From Colias croceus (lineage: Eukaryota > Arthropoda > Insecta > Lepidoptera > Pieridae): DNA of 64,000 nt. Made by a program: the position numbers and the translations under genes. Below the pieces are notes generated by a model. It saw nothing but the letters and a program-made list of their open reading frames with translations. It did not search any database and had not been told where the DNA came from. This document shows positions 1 to 11,100 of this stretch, piece by piece (position 1 is the first letter of the stretch; every line of letters begins with the position of its first letter). The stretch is taken from contig NC_059562.1 of assembly GCF_905220415.1 (NCBI RefSeq), positions 3,859,501 to 3,923,500 on the forward strand. The letters run 5' to 3'.

Positions 1-42
1 GGTTCTCGTCCGGGATCTTCACGCCTACGGACGAGACTGAAG
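1..42 (-). CDS. lgs: lgs exon: start of the HD2-proximal exon (partial)
   Basis: The acceptor is aaatgtttag; the exon runs off the window. It encodes SVSSVGVKIPDEN. In the family, the VK(I/V)PDEN motif comes immediately before the HD2 helix that binds Armadillo, so the beta-catenin-binding part should lie just outside the window. Confidence 0.82.
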
Positions 43-3000
43 CTAAACATTTAATATGGGCTCATTGCGGTAACACATGCTACACAAAATAATAAATATA
101 TAAGAATATATGACAGTTTATGATACTTAGATAATTAGTACATATTGAAAACTTAACTTGATCAAAAAAAATAATAACAATAAGTTTAATATATTATGTA
201 TCGAAATACACCGACTAACTTCCATAGCTTATTTTGTGTTGAATTAACACAGATTCAATAAGAAAAATGGCACGCAATTTTCTGTCAATTAATTGTTAAC
301 AAAAATATCATAAACATAGTTAAAATAAACTAAATCATGTGAACAGACCTTTAGAACCGGGCTGGCAGGATATATTATCGCCGCTATTGTTGTCTCCCGA
401 GCCCGCTTCAGAGCAGGGCGGCATTTGGGAGGGCCCATTTGCCATGCCGTTCGACATTACGGAGGGGTTTTTCTGTGAAAAAACATAAGTTTGTAATACA
501 AATATATTAAGAATAGAACTTTTCTATTTTGCATTCTGCAATTATGATTGATAAGAACGCATAATCGTTTGGATAAGTCCATGTCATGCAAAAGCTTGCA
601 TTGTTTCGCGCATTATACTCAGGGTGGATTGACTTTTCAAGTTTTGTGACGTTTGTTTTGAACTGCATATGAAGCCAAAAAATAAATGATCAAAATATTC
701 ATAGTCTGTTATGAATACATTTAACAACTTATACTTTTCATTATTTTTTACGTACATATATGGCATATGCATACTGCCACTGACAAAGTTAAAGATGAGT
801 TATTTTTTAATTTAAAAAATACTGTACGAATTACTCACGGTGTCCCAGGGCATTTCACCATCAGCACCGAGGCCGTCCATGACACCGCAGGACGGGGTGC
901 CCCCTGGAAACCCATCCATGGGGCCCATGCCGGGGCCCATCTGCCCCATCTGCCCGGGCCCGCCCTTCATCATCATCATCTGGTTGCCGGGGCCCCCCAT
1001 GCGGCTGGGCCCCATCATGTTGGGGCCGCCCATATGCCCCATGCCGCCGTGCCCTATCGGCCCCATGTTGGGCCCCATGGGGCCGCCCATCATGTGGCCC
1101 ATTTGGTTGGGCCCGCCCATCATGTTTGGACCGCCGCGCATACCACCTCGCTTCGCCATGGCGAGGTTGTTCAACCACTGCGCGGGGTTTTGTTTGTTAA
1201 ACTGGCCGATTTTTAGTGGATGTTTCTGAAAATACAATAGGTATGTTCTTATTTGCAATTTCAATAGTTTTATCTTCAGAAAGTTAACTAATTTAACTTT
1301 TGTTTAAATAAATTTATTAAACATTAAAACAAAACAGCCTTTTACTTTTCTATTAATTGAAAATGTTATAAATGATCTCAGTAAAAATGATTTGTCTTAT
1401 TTTCACATATTTTGTATATCTGTGTAATGAAATGGCTATTTATATTTGCATAGAAAGTTCTTTCAAAAAATCTTCAGTCCACGCAATGCATGTGTGCGTT
1501 TCGATACCTATCTTTTTTGAGAACGCGTCCTAAGTAATTTAAGTTTAATTTATCAATCAATTACTTCTGTAAATTTCTTCTATACCTATACTACGGTCTA
1601 CTTCTATCAAGCAAAATAAACAATTTAAACATACCTCAAGATACTTCTTCGTGTTAGGCTGTGCACAATGATAGGCGATAATGGAATGATTCTGCCCCGA
1701 TATCACCGCCTCCGCCGCTTTGTTCGCGAGCATCGTCGAGAACACGAATATTTGACTTTGCTGCTGGGAAATTAATTTGTTAATAAGCCTTCCAAATTGA
1801 AACACGAAAAAAATGTTTAGTCTATAAACGTCGTGTTTATTTTTTTTACAATTCAGAAGAACCGACTTCAAAAAAATTTACGTTACCAATATGACGTGTA
1901 TGAAAATTTAATGTTTGTCCATGCATAACTTAAAAAGTATAAGTCAGATTATAATTATTTTTTTCTTATGTTGGGTATCTCAAACATAAGGCAATCAATG
2001 AAAGTTTCATTACAATCGGCAAATAGTTTTTAAGGCTAAATAGTAAATATAACAATCGCAACAGTTTAAACGCCTTCTTCACGCGCTTTCTAACGAGATA
2101 ATATGTATTGTCAGTTTAATTTTGTAAATTACTATTTGTACAAAACAAAATCTAAACCACATATTACCTCCATGCTTCCCGACTGCTTGCTAATAACGTT
2201 GGAGGGCAAAGTCTGGGCCTCGCTCGACATAGGGCCCATCGACACGCCGGGCCCCATAGGGCCTCCGCCCATGCGACACGACCCCATGTTGTCGGGCCCG
2301 TTCGGGTTGCGACAATTTTGATTGCCATCCTTTAAAATTATTTTTAATGTGTTATTTGTGAAGTTAGTAAGGCAATAAGTCTTGTTTATACAAAATCAGT
2401 CAGCAAGAGCAATAATTCTTATAAATTAATTTTACACAATGTTTTAAATGTGTATTATTGTTTCAGAGCTAGTTAGACCTCTTCATAATATAATGTTCTG
2501 TTTAGCTCAATATGCGTCAATTAAACAACAAATAAATGTCACTGGTATAAAATAAGAAAACAGTGAGTTTAACAGCATGTCTTTTAAGTTTAAAAATTAA
2601 TCTCAAAAATGTATTATTACTTGTATATTTCCAGGGTTATTTCTGAGGCCAGTTTGTGGATCTATAATATCATTGGAGTCTGAAGACAGACGCTCTGACT
2701 TTAGAGAGCCTGGGCCCCCCAGCTCACACTGTGGGGATTTTGTGGGGTCACCTGCAATTTAAATAATAAAAGGGAGATATTAACGCATACATTATTGTTT
2801 TTGGAACAATTTATTTATATTATTAACTAGCGGTCCGCCCCGGCTTCGCCCGTGGTACATTATTACGTTTTCTCTACATAAGAACCATCCTCGTACTTCA
2901 AGAAATGTAATAAAAAAAGAATTAACGAAATCGGTTCAGCCGTTCTCGAGTTATGCGCTTACCAACACATTTTGCGATTCATTTTTATATTATTATAAAC

Positions 3001-6000
3001 CTACTGATTCGTAGAAGGTGCTATTTTCGTTCAGTATTTGATAAAGCATATGCTCATTTGTCTTCTATACAATAATTAGTTTACTATATTTAAAGCAGTA
3101 CTAATTCTACTGTGGGATAATGACAAAGCTAAATCACACATCCCACACAAATGTGATTAAATAAAAAAATCGAAGTAATATACCGGATGTAATCGTTAAG
3201 TGTGCACAGGCGATTATTCCGTAACTATAACAGATATCAAAATAACTTTAAACTGATATTGAAAGTAGCCTACCTAACGAGTAGTTTACCTAACGAGTAA
3301 AATGACAATAATAACTTTTTTAAAATAAGACGAGAAATATCCAAAAATGTTACATTTTTTTTTTTTTTTAATGTGTTTCTCAATGTTAGCCAGAAGGGCT
3401 TTTACATTTTAACGCGGACGCGGGGGTGAACTGAAGGTTCACCCTGGTAGCGACATGCACAAGGGCGTCCCCCCTTGACGGGGATCTCGAACCTCGGCTT
3501 GGGCTGTCGCTTCAGTGGAGGAGGCCAGAAGGGCCCTAATCGGACGGGAAATGTTACATGTTACGCGTATTTCTATATGTAAGCCAATCCAAAAAAAATA
3601 ATTCATTTATAACCGTCGAAATTAAGCTTACGAAACAAGAATAACTAAGATGAATATGGTACATTATGTGTTTAAAAAATAATAAATTTTAATTATGGAG
3701 AATAATCATAATAACATGTGCATAAAAGTTATATTACTTCATCATACTATTATTCTAGCATGCAATTTAAACTTTTTTAATACAGTTAATTTTTGAAGAA
3801 CCCATTTTTTATGCAAAATCTTTTCCAAACCATGTTGTTGTGTTAAACTCTTTTATCTTAATTGTATGATAAAATATTCATACATTTTTCTTTTATATAA
3901 CAAATTCTAATGAGCTTTGCTCTAATCCTCTTTACTTACACATTTTAATAAATTATCTTTAATTGTAATAGATTTAAATATGGACAGAACCTTTAGAAAC
4001 ATTAAAAATTTTAAAATATAATATGAAGAAAGATGACTCACATTTTAGAAAATAAATCTTCCGTTTTACAGGCATATCTTAATATCTTAATATTCTTAAT
4101 ATATGGATGTATGGATGTTTGTTACTCTTTCACGTAAAAACTACTGAACCGATTACAATGAAATTTAGCACACATATAGAGGGTAACTTGGATTAACACA
4201 GGATAGTTTTTATCCCGGAAATCCCACGGGAACGGGAACTATGCGGGTTTTCCTTTGCAAACGCGGGCGAAGCCGCGGATGGAAATCTAGTCATTTCATA
4301 TATCCAATACACTATCATCATATGTGTGTCTTTTGGTGTAACTACACATCCCATGTCATTATCTAGTCAACTTCTTACTAAATCCAGGAATCTCAGTCTA
4401 TTTACACTAACAACATTCACTTACCATCGCTATCCATGAGGCCATCAATTTCAGTTTTAATCCCGTCCACACCGAGGTCACCGGCAGAGTCCTCCGCGCT
4501 TCCCTGACTGTGGGGCTCCAATTTGACCCTGTGTGGTGCTTCATCCGGCTCCTTTTTTAGGGCTGCCGGCGTGGGCAACGACGCGGACGGCGGTCTGGAG
4601 CCATGCCCTGAAGATATAAAATTTCACTGTGTTATATTGCAATTCATTTAAGAGGATAAATTATTTACCGAAACTTTTGAACACAAACATTCACTAAAGA
4701 CTTAGTCAAAATTATAGAAAAGCAGTATTGCCATAGATAAAATATTGACTTTTTTAAAGTAATATTAATAATTATATGTCTTTGTGTAAAGATATTTTTA
4801 TATAGAGAATCACTTTAATGAGTTGTTTATTTTGATACTTGTTCACTGAAATAGAAGACTTCTATGCTGATACAATATTTTTGACACAGTGTTAGTAACT
4901 CAATAATGTGCAAACAGCAAAAGAATATATTAACGCACACACACTCAAGAATCAAGACTTTATATTAACTTTGATTTGAACATAAAATTGGTACAACATT
5001 GTTATTACATTTAACCATACACAGTTTTTATTTTTATTTTTTATTAATAAGATATCATTTTTTATTTAATAAATTTGTTTCCAAAAATACATTATTCTTG
5101 TTTAATTTAAGTAAAGCATTTTATTCTACTTAAAAAAATCCATTAAAAGTGAAAAATTGGTATCTACTTCATAAAAAATATCAAAACTACATTTAAAGAA
5201 TTACAGTTTAGCCTTTAAATGATGTTTTTTAATAATTCAGTTACAACATCCGCTGTATTCATTAAATGCTCCATTGAATTCACTACTTTCATTTTGTACC
5301 TGTTTTATGTATTATAGATTTATCATTATTTTTTATAGAGACACTAGCTTACTGCCCGCAGCTTCACCCGCTTTGTCTAAAACCTTATAAATTATATACT
5401 AAAACCTTAGATTAAGGATTGGTCTCCGCGCGCGCTACGACTAGATACCGCTCCACCTAAAAACAATAGCTCCGTGAGTGCGGCAATTCTGTTCTGTAGT
5501 GTGTGTAAGGCAATTTGTAAGGACGCTAGTGTGTGTGAAGAATTGTACTGCCAGCTACATAAATTTTACCCCATAAATGGGAAATGGGCTATCTTGGAAA
5601 GAAGTTTGAAAAATATTTTTATTTCATTTTGGCCTTGCCGTGAATCGAACCCATGAACATGTGACTCAAATCCACTTGCGATGCCACTATACTATCACAA
5701 AGGTTTTTTAAAAGTAAAAAAGCGGTAATAAAAAAAATAACATATATATGAGTCTGTTAAACAAGGTTAAACAGAAATAAATTGAAGCATTGGGTGCAAC
5801 AAGGGCGTATGTTGTAAAATAGAGTTTCGAGAAAAATGATAATAAAAGTTGTAATGCCTTACATTATTTTAATACTTATAATTTGACTTACATTTACTGT
5901 ATAATTTCTTAGACCCATGATTTAGCAAAAAGATGAAGGTATTATGATTATTTTGAAAAAATCAGAAATATCATAAAATCAATTTTTTTTAACATGTGTT

Positions 6001-7808
6001 ATCCGCCCTTGTTGCACCCAACTGGTAAAACAGATAGGACGTTAATTTTGCTATTGATTTTGCGTTGAAAATAAAATAAGAAATGTAAGTTAATGTGTAT
6101 TTATTACAACCACCGTTCAAATATTCAACTTAATCATTTTTTCTGACTTTCGTGGTTTTAATCAGATTCATCAAAATGGACTTTGGACTATTCTTAACTG
6201 TTTTTCCGAGATTTTTAGTAGCGACAGTAATTTACTTTCTGCAAATGTTTATCTTTAATCCGTCTACTGTTAAAAAGTATTTCCATTGAAAGTTTCAACT
6301 TATCAGGCCCAACATTTTCTCTCAACTTTAACACTTTTTCTAAACACAACATTATGAGGGTATCTTGCTGCGCATTGTCACCTATGTTTCAAAAGTTACA
6401 AAAAAATCTTCTCTGTGCATTTTTTTGGAACAACACGTGGTAATATGTTTACAAACTTTTCTAGGTATCTTCCTTCCTTGAGCTGATGTATATTCTTCAC
6501 CAAAACTTCTCTAACTTTCGGCACGTTTTTTTTCACATGTTTTCATTCTTCACCTTTTTTCTTCCCCTTTTTTTGAGGGGCTCATGTTCGCTCTGGTCAG
6601 CATCTGATCTTAAGTCACTTGAATCACTCGTTTCAATCATTTTTTACACAATAAGTTTTTACAAACTGCAGACAGGTCGTAAAGGGTTCGAATTTAAACG
6701 CACTTTTGATATCTATGCAATAAGGGCGTAGTGCCACCTTTGACATTATTGATTCTCACGCCATCAAAAAGCGGCTGATCTAAACAAGTTTTCGGGATAC
6801 GAAACTAGATGGCTCTGTGCATGTTTTGATGTAATAACATCAAAACGGACTTTGGGTACCGAACGCCCTTGTTGCTCCCAATGCTTCAATTATTGTTATT
6901 ATCATTTTTTTTATAATATGCGTTAGTAATAGTATCTATTGAAAAAAAAAAACATGAATAAAATAAGTTCAAATTAAAAGTGTGTTTTTGGGATATGCAG
7001 TACGGCAACACTAAATGGCGTCGTATTTTCGTAAACAACATTTTTAAAGTACAGGTGAAATATCGAATAATACGATTATTCCTGATGGTACGTGATCCCA
7101 GTGTCTTTCTTATTATTTGTTGTATTTTTTTTTAAACAGTTTTATGGCACAAACAGGCATTTTACTTCAGGTTTTGTCCAAAATCTTTAGAAACTATCGG
7201 TACGCCCTCTCCACACAATGCTTGTGACACGACTGGCTCGGGTACGCCGATTTCGGCGTACTTTTAGTTGCCGCATTTTTCGAGTACGCCGGCGGTATCT
7301 AGTCGTAGCGCGCGCGGAGACCAATCCTTAATCTAAGACTAAAACCTTCCTCTTGAAGATATAGGAATATTAGTAGGGATTAGTAAGATATAATTTTTTG
7401 TTTAATTAATTTGATTCCAAATTATACAAAGGGACATAGGGATAGAGAAAGCGACTTTGTTTTATACTATGTAGTGATAGTGAAGACAACAAGGTTTTCA
7501 TATATTTAACTAGCTGTGCCCTGCGGTTTTACCCGCAGTGCTCCGCTCCTGTTGGTCTTAGCGTGATGATATGTAGCTGTCCTTGATAAATAGGCTATCT
7601 AACACCGAAATAATTTTTCAAATTGGCCTGAGATTAGCATGTTCAAACATACAAACTCTTCAGCTTTCTAATATTAGTATAGATGATTTTCAACATTATG
7701 GGAACATTTTAAAACAAACAATAATACAACAAATCTACCTGGTTCTGTGGGATCATTGGGCTCATCTTTCAGGCGGGCACCTCCGCCCTTCTCCTTCTCC
7801 TTAATCAT
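1..7808 (-). CDS. lgs: legless/BCL9 Wnt co-activator, 5' part of the gene (8 exons, cut by window edge)
   Basis: BCL9/Legless proteins are nuclear scaffolds: HD1 binds the PHD finger of Pygopus and HD2 binds Armadillo/beta-catenin to drive Wnt target transcription. Eight minus-strand exons join without a frame break: 7739-7834, 4425-4607, 2621-2751, 2168-2329, 1635-1763, 839-1225, 349-472 and 1-42. From the ATG at 7808 they give 409 complete codons. Exon 1635-1763 carries HD1 (starts QQSQIFVFST, then MLANKAAEAV and IIAYHCAQP). Exon 839-1225 continues with NPAQWLNNLA and then a Met/Gly/Pro-rich stretch. The visible part ends SVGVKIPDEN, the lead-in to HD2; HD2 itself lies outside the window. 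The start is inferred: ATG 7808 (MIKEKEKGGG) is the first Met in the most 5' exon found, but an earlier coding exon cannot be excluded. Intron phases match at all seven junctions. Family identity is very likely from HD1; the N-terminus is less sure. Confidence 0.9.
349..472 (-). CDS. lgs: lgs exon: linker between HD1 and HD2
   Basis: 124 nt, acceptor gttttttcacag, donor TCTAAAG/GTCTGT. It encodes KNPSVMSNGMANGPSQMPPC and then SEAGSGDNNSGDNISCQPGS, leaving in phase 1. No domain is seen. Splicing to bases 42-1 gives SKASVSSVGVKIPDEN. Confidence 0.85.
839..1225 (-). CDS. lgs: lgs exon: post-HD1 NPAQWLNNLA and MGG-rich region
   Basis: 387 nt, 129 codons, phase 0 at both ends; acceptor tgtattttcag, donor GACACC/GTGAGT. 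It begins KHPLKIGQFNKQNPAQWLNN, which continues directly from the HD1 exon. A long Met/Gly/Pro run with MGGPNQMGHMMGG-like repeats follows, ending GEMPWDT. The repetitive codons make antisense open frames over the same bases; these are shadows. The Met/Gly/Pro run is probably disordered. Confidence 0.9.
1635..1763 (-). CDS. lgs: lgs exon: HD1, Pygopus-binding domain
   Basis: 129 nt, exactly 43 codons in phase 0. It encodes QQSQIFVFST, MLANKAAEAVISGQNHSIIA and YHCAQPNTKKYLE. The order FVFST-LANKAAEAV-AYH is the hallmark of BCL9/Legless homology domain 1, which packs on the back of the Pygopus PHD finger. The acceptor could be at tttcccag (used here) or three bases later at the following CAG, a NAGNAG-type choice that would drop one Gln. 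Confidence 0.93.
2168..2329 (-). CDS. lgs: lgs exon: Met/Gly-rich segment before HD1
   Basis: 162 nt, phase 0 at both ends (54 codons), acceptor tttaaag, donor ATGGAG/GTAATA. It encodes DGNQNCRNPNGPDNMGSCRM, then GGGPMGPGVSMGPMSSEAQT, and ends KQSGSME directly before the HD1 exon. The acceptor has a weak polypyrimidine tract. Confidence 0.85.
2621..2751 (-). CDS. lgs: lgs exon: LKSERLSSDSND segment
   Basis: 131 nt, acceptor aaattgcag, donor ATACAA/GTAATA. It encodes DPTKSPQCELGGPGSLKSER followed by LSSDSNDIIDPQTGLRNNPG. It enters in phase 1 (two bases finish a Gly codon) and leaves in phase 0. It is Ser/Asp-rich with no recognised domain. Confidence 0.85.
2825..2996 (+). repeat. Short interspersed element, family B copy 1
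   Basis: It begins ACTAGCGGTCCGCCCCGGC, runs through AACGAAATCGGTTCAGCC and ends near CATTTTTATATTATTATA. Related copies lie at 8200-8374 (same strand) and 8945-9109 (opposite strand). The GGCTTCGCCCGTGGTAC end is typical of abundant lepidopteran repeats. No coding capacity. Confidence 0.8.
3356..3548 (-). mobile_element. Short poly(A)-tailed retroposon, minus orientation
   Basis: 193 bp with a poly(T) run at the left end (a 3' poly(A) on the minus strand) and a GC-rich body. Direct repeats AAATGTTACAT lie at 3345-3355 and 3549-3559, an 11-bp target-site duplication. It looks like a 5'-truncated LINE 3' end; the clade cannot be named. It sits in an lgs intron. Confidence 0.8.
4101..4291 (+). 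repeat. Short interspersed element, family C copy 1
   Basis: It contains AACTACTGAACCGATTA, TTTTATCCCGGAAATCCCAC and GCGGGCGAAGCCGCGG, the same order as the copy at 63029-63243. These ends are very common in Lepidoptera. It lies in the intron between lgs exons 2621-2751 and 4425-4607. Non-coding. Confidence 0.8.
4425..4607 (-). CDS. lgs: lgs exon: acidic, KEPDE / KLEPHSQ segment
   Basis: 183 nt between acceptor ttatatcttcag and donor GATG/GTAAGTG. It encodes HGSRPPSASLPTPAALKKEP and then an acidic run ending KTEIDGLMDSD. The KKEPDE and VKLEP motifs look like SUMOylation-type psi-K-x-E sites (inference). It is disordered by composition, as expected for the N-terminal half of BCL9 proteins. 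Confidence 0.85.
5628..5695 (-). repeat. tRNA-like relic inside the 1.9-kb element
   Basis: Reading minus, there is a B-box-like GGGTTCGATTC and an upstream GTATAGTGGCATCGCAAG. No cloverleaf can be closed, so it is a tRNA-derived SINE fragment rather than a gene. Confidence 0.4.
5780..6891. repeat. Inner inverted-repeat structure, possible nested element
   Basis: Bases 5780-5807 and 6864-6891 are inverted repeats of 28 nt with one mismatch (start AATTGAAGCATTGGG). A third copy of the GGGTGCAACAAGGGCG part lies inverted at 6004-6020. No clear target duplication is seen. It is either an element inserted in the outer one or the subterminal repeats of the outer element. Confidence 0.6.
7508..7684 (-). 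repeat. Short interspersed element, family D copy 1
   Basis: On the plus strand it runs from CTAGCTGTGCCCTGCGG to TTCTAATATTAGTATAGAT. Reading minus it resembles the family D copies at 61765 and 62887 (start CTATACTAATATTATAAAGC, then TTTGTTTGAACGCGCTAAT). It lies just 3' of lgs exon 7739-7834, within the intron. Confidence 0.75.
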
Positions 7809-7834
7809 ACCCCTACGTGCCTTCGCCAACTTGA
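7739..7834 (-). CDS. lgs: lgs exon: first coding exon found
   Basis: The acceptor is ctgcacacag and the donor is CCAG/GTAGAT. The exon reads KLAKARRGMIKEKEKGGG and continues to EPNDPTEP. The frame is open to the 5' edge, so coding may begin at ATG 7808 or further upstream. It ends in phase 1 and joins the GG of the next exon. The short basic KEKEK stretch is typical of low-complexity N-termini and gives no functional clue. Confidence 0.75.
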
Positions 7835-8199
7835 CTGTGTGCAGACAGGAATCGGTTAACAATAAATAATAAGTTCTTTATTAAAAGTATGGCAAATCTG
7901 TAAAAATGTTAGTAATTGAGTTTGTAAGGACCTTGTTTCTTATGTAACCACAGTATAAATTTATTCTATGTAAAAATTATTTATTTACATTGCATTATTG
8001 GATTTTGCTGATTTGCCTATAAATTATAATTTTTGATACAATATTTTTATTTTAAACTGTCCTGAATGCTTGTATTTTCTCTTAATTAATGTTATTTAAA
8101 ATGTAAAACAAATATGTACAATACAAAAAATACTGAACAACTAGTCAAAATGAATCACCATATCATAGAGTATATGTATAAGAATTAATTATATGTATT

Positions 8200-8374
8200 A
8201 CTAGAGGTCGCCCCGGCTTCGCTCGTGGTACATGTTTACATTTTCTCTCCATAAGAACCATCCTCGTACTTCAAGGAATATTTTAAAAAAAGAATTATCG
8301 AAATTGGTCCACCCGTTCACGCGTGATGCCGTGACAAAGAGAAATAGGGGTTCATTTTTATATGTATTATATAG
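8200..8374 (+). repeat. Short interspersed element, family B copy 2
   Basis: It begins ACTAGAGGTCGCCCCGGC and ends CATTTTTATATGTATTATAT, the same body as at 2825-2996. It lies upstream of the first lgs coding exon found. Non-coding. Confidence 0.75.
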
Positions 8375-8944
8375 CTAATAGCTATCCTCTACCTTAGGTG
8401 GTCTGGAAGAAATCGTTTTTAATTGATAAGGTCACCTGGTGTGGTATAAGAAATAGTTAATTTAATACATAAGAATACCTTTTTCAATAAATTTAAATAA
8501 ATAAATAGTGGCATTATGTCATGTGTAGCCCTTATGTTAAATAAATTTGTGTTTCGTTAATTTGACTGTATTTTCATACATTTAATGGCTAGTATTTAGA
8601 CTATATTACTTATTACATAGTACCTATCTAATTAAAAATATGAATGATATAAAAAATGGAACATCCTTGAAATTAATTATCAACATAACTGTTTACATAA
8701 TGAATTTTATTCAATGGTTATAAGCTATTCAAATTCTTATGCAGTTTTATAGCAATAAATATGAATTAACATTTTATTTATAACTGTTGTATCATCTACA
8801 AATGTTGTTTTGTTTTGTCAATACAACACAATCTTGCTTATTCCTTGCTATTACTATCAAAACTGCACTTTAGTGGCAAAAATACTAATATTATAGTAAA
8901 ATATTATAAACATACAGATAACCATATCTATTACAGTGATAATC

Positions 8945-9109
8945 TATAATATAAAAATGAATCACAAAATGTGTTGGTAAGCGCATAACTCGAGAACGGC
9001 TGAACCGATTTCGTTAATTCTTTTTTATAATAATCCTTGAAGTATGAGGATGGTTTTTATGGAGACAAAACGTACATGTACCACGGGCGAAGCCGGGGCA
9101 GACCACTAG
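8945..9109 (-). repeat. Short interspersed element, family B copy 3 (inverted)
   Basis: It holds the reverse complement of the family B body: CGAGAACGGCTGAACCG near the left and CGGGCGAAGCCGGGGC near the right end. With copy 2 it forms a loose inverted pair about 0.6 kb apart. Confidence 0.75.
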
Positions 9110-10081
9110 TTCTTCATATATTTGACAATAAAGTTTATATGTAGCAATAGTACATACAACTGGTATAAAAACAAATATCAGAAAAAAATCACCTCAGGTA
9201 ATCTTTATCAACATTGTATAACATTAATAACACATATTTTTTTATAATAACAAATGAATTCAAGGTTATGGGACATTATAATTTTATATTGGATTTTTTA
9301 TTTATACTAGTTGTTTTATATTACAAAACTTTATCACACAAATCTGAGAAGTAATTAACCTGTGTAAATGTTACAGTGCAATAATACAAATTGAGTATTA
9401 TCCATATTGTATTGTGATAAAGTGGAATATTTTCACTTTATAGCAAAGGGATCACTGTATGGATTCATTTGTAAACAGCACTAAATAACTATTGTATACA
9501 TACAAATTTTTCGCGGACCTGTCGTCACTGGCGTAATAATTGGCACATATCCCACAAATTAACCAAGTGGCACTTCACCTCAAGAATATCATTTTACTGC
9601 AGCGTACGATCGAAAGATTATTATTAATAGAGAATCTAATGAAACCTTGGCGACAGCTAGACGCGCGACAATTCTCGGTACCTTTCCAACCGGCCAAGCG
9701 ATATGCTTGTTATATCCAAGTTATTTGTTTTAAATAATATTACTCCGCATTACGCTATTAAAATTCCAGGTTTACTCTCCATACATAAACAATGAGATAG
9801 ATCGGGTGTAGACAGGCGCGAAGCACATTAAACGCACGTTTATTATGGCCGATTTATTGCTATGGGCACGCCGTTTCGACAATATAACACCTCCGGAGAA
9901 AGCGTCTTACTTTAATTAATATCATTCAAGTGATCTAATTAAGGTTTATCGAGGGGTATGCAGCGCGAAACAAAAAATCGGGATCGCTGACATTTTTGTT
10001 TATGGTACATCGACGAGACGAGATCCAGAATCCACAAATAGCCAATAAACGTACATGATTACCGCCTCCTGACGGACTCAC

Positions 10082-10340
10082 TGCCACTTGATAACACAAA
10101 TCACAACGTTTCTTCACATTTATGCAAGTTTATCATCAAAATATCTTCATATAACTATTTTCTTTCTATAAGCATTTAACACAAATCACCACGCACACAC
10201 AACACAACATACATAATATATTATGTACACCAATACACATGGGATGAATACTTCTCACTCACAAATTTCCTTTTCTACACAAAAACAACAAAAGTGCGAG
10301 ACTGTAAGATCTTCGTTCGATTCCTCGTAACAGCATACCT
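10082..10340 (-). promoter_or_regulatory. Possible 5' UTR exon / promoter side of lgs
   Basis: Reading minus, a strong donor GGCA/GTGAGT ends at 10082. Joined to the exon at 7834, the frame upstream has a TGA shortly before the junction and no Met until ATG 7808, which would fit a non-coding leader exon. The 5' limit at 10340 is arbitrary; no TATA box or initiator is convincing. This is inference only. Confidence 0.25.
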
Positions 10341-10829
10341 AGTTCGTTGCAAGTGGCACTATTCTATAAAGTAAAAACGATATTGTTTCTGTTTTGTTGG
10401 TATACAATAAATATAGAAAAATATAGAATAATAAGTATTGAATGAGTATAATGTTAAAATAAAGTTGAATGTATATGAAGGCTAACCAAAAATGGTTTTT
10501 ATAGTAGATATTATATATATTTTGACGCTATTTCTTTAAATTATTGAATTTTTAACGCGTTGAGAATAAAATATCAAGGTCGCGTCATGGCAATACCGCA
10601 CGTTATGGAGCAAGGTGACGATTTTGGTATCTTAAATCTTTGATTCTTTGAATCTTGCCAAAGAAGTTTCACTTCTGAAACACGTATGCTTAGCACAGAC
10701 ATGTTCTTTTTCTTTACTAACTTAACGTTGTGAAACATTGTTGTTATTAAGGTAAAAAAGTATGATATTAAAACAAAAAATATAGTGTCACTTTGTCTAC
10801 TTTTTGTTAATGTTTAACCATTTTATTTC

Positions 10830-11100
10830 ATCTGAGAACTATATTTCTATTAGATGATTTGCAAACCATTTACAAATTATTCAAATTTAAATCTCGAAAT
10901 TAGCGGTCAGAAGTAATGTAATTTAATTATTGTTTTTTCATATGCTAAATGCTAATACAATACCACGAGTATCAGAATAGTCATCCCAAACCAAGCGTTG
11001 CTATTATTACATATTTTTGGAATATATAAAAAATAGGACGAAAACTTAATAATTTGTAAATGGTTTGCAAATCATCTAATAGAAATATAGTTCTCAGATT
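10830..11100. repeat. Perfect 52-bp inverted repeat (MITE-like)
   Basis: Arms 10830-10881 and 11049-11100 are exact reverse complements of 52 nt (start ATCTGAGAACTATATTTC) around a 167-nt centre. No clear target duplication is visible. This is the structure of a short non-autonomous DNA transposon. Confidence 0.75.

Larger units (their letters stand above)
5406..7337. mobile_element. DNA transposon with perfect 46-bp terminal inverted repeats
   Basis: 1932 bp. Bases 5406-5451 and 7292-7337 are perfect inverted repeats of 46 bp starting CTTAGATTAAGGATTGGTCT. They are flanked by 8-bp direct repeats ACTAAAAC at 5398-5405 and 7338-7345. An 8-bp duplication is usual for hAT- and P-type elements, but the ends match no consensus I can name. 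No transposase frame is visible, so this is a non-autonomous copy. A second inverted-repeat structure lies inside it. Confidence 0.85.
5342..7480 (+). repeat. Family A interspersed element, split by a later insertion
   Basis: The left part, 5342-5405, begins ACTAGCTTACTGCCCGCAGC and stops at ACTAAAAC. The right part resumes at 7338 with ACTAAAACCTTCCTCTTGAA and ends GACTTTGTTTTATACTATG. Uninterrupted relatives at 13646-13823, 33237-33418 and 58080-58267 show the two parts are one element. It lies in an lgs intron. Confidence 0.85.

Noticed and set aside
767..1229. Long open frames on both strands over 767-1229, other than the lgs frame
   Set aside because: They overlap the repetitive Met/Gly/Pro codons of the lgs exon 839-1225, which alone has splice sites, phase continuity and family similarity.
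9935..10117. 60-codon minus-strand frame near the lgs 5' side
   Set aside because: It reads past a good donor (GGCA/GTGAGT at 10082) and has no similarity I recognise; more likely 5' UTR than coding.
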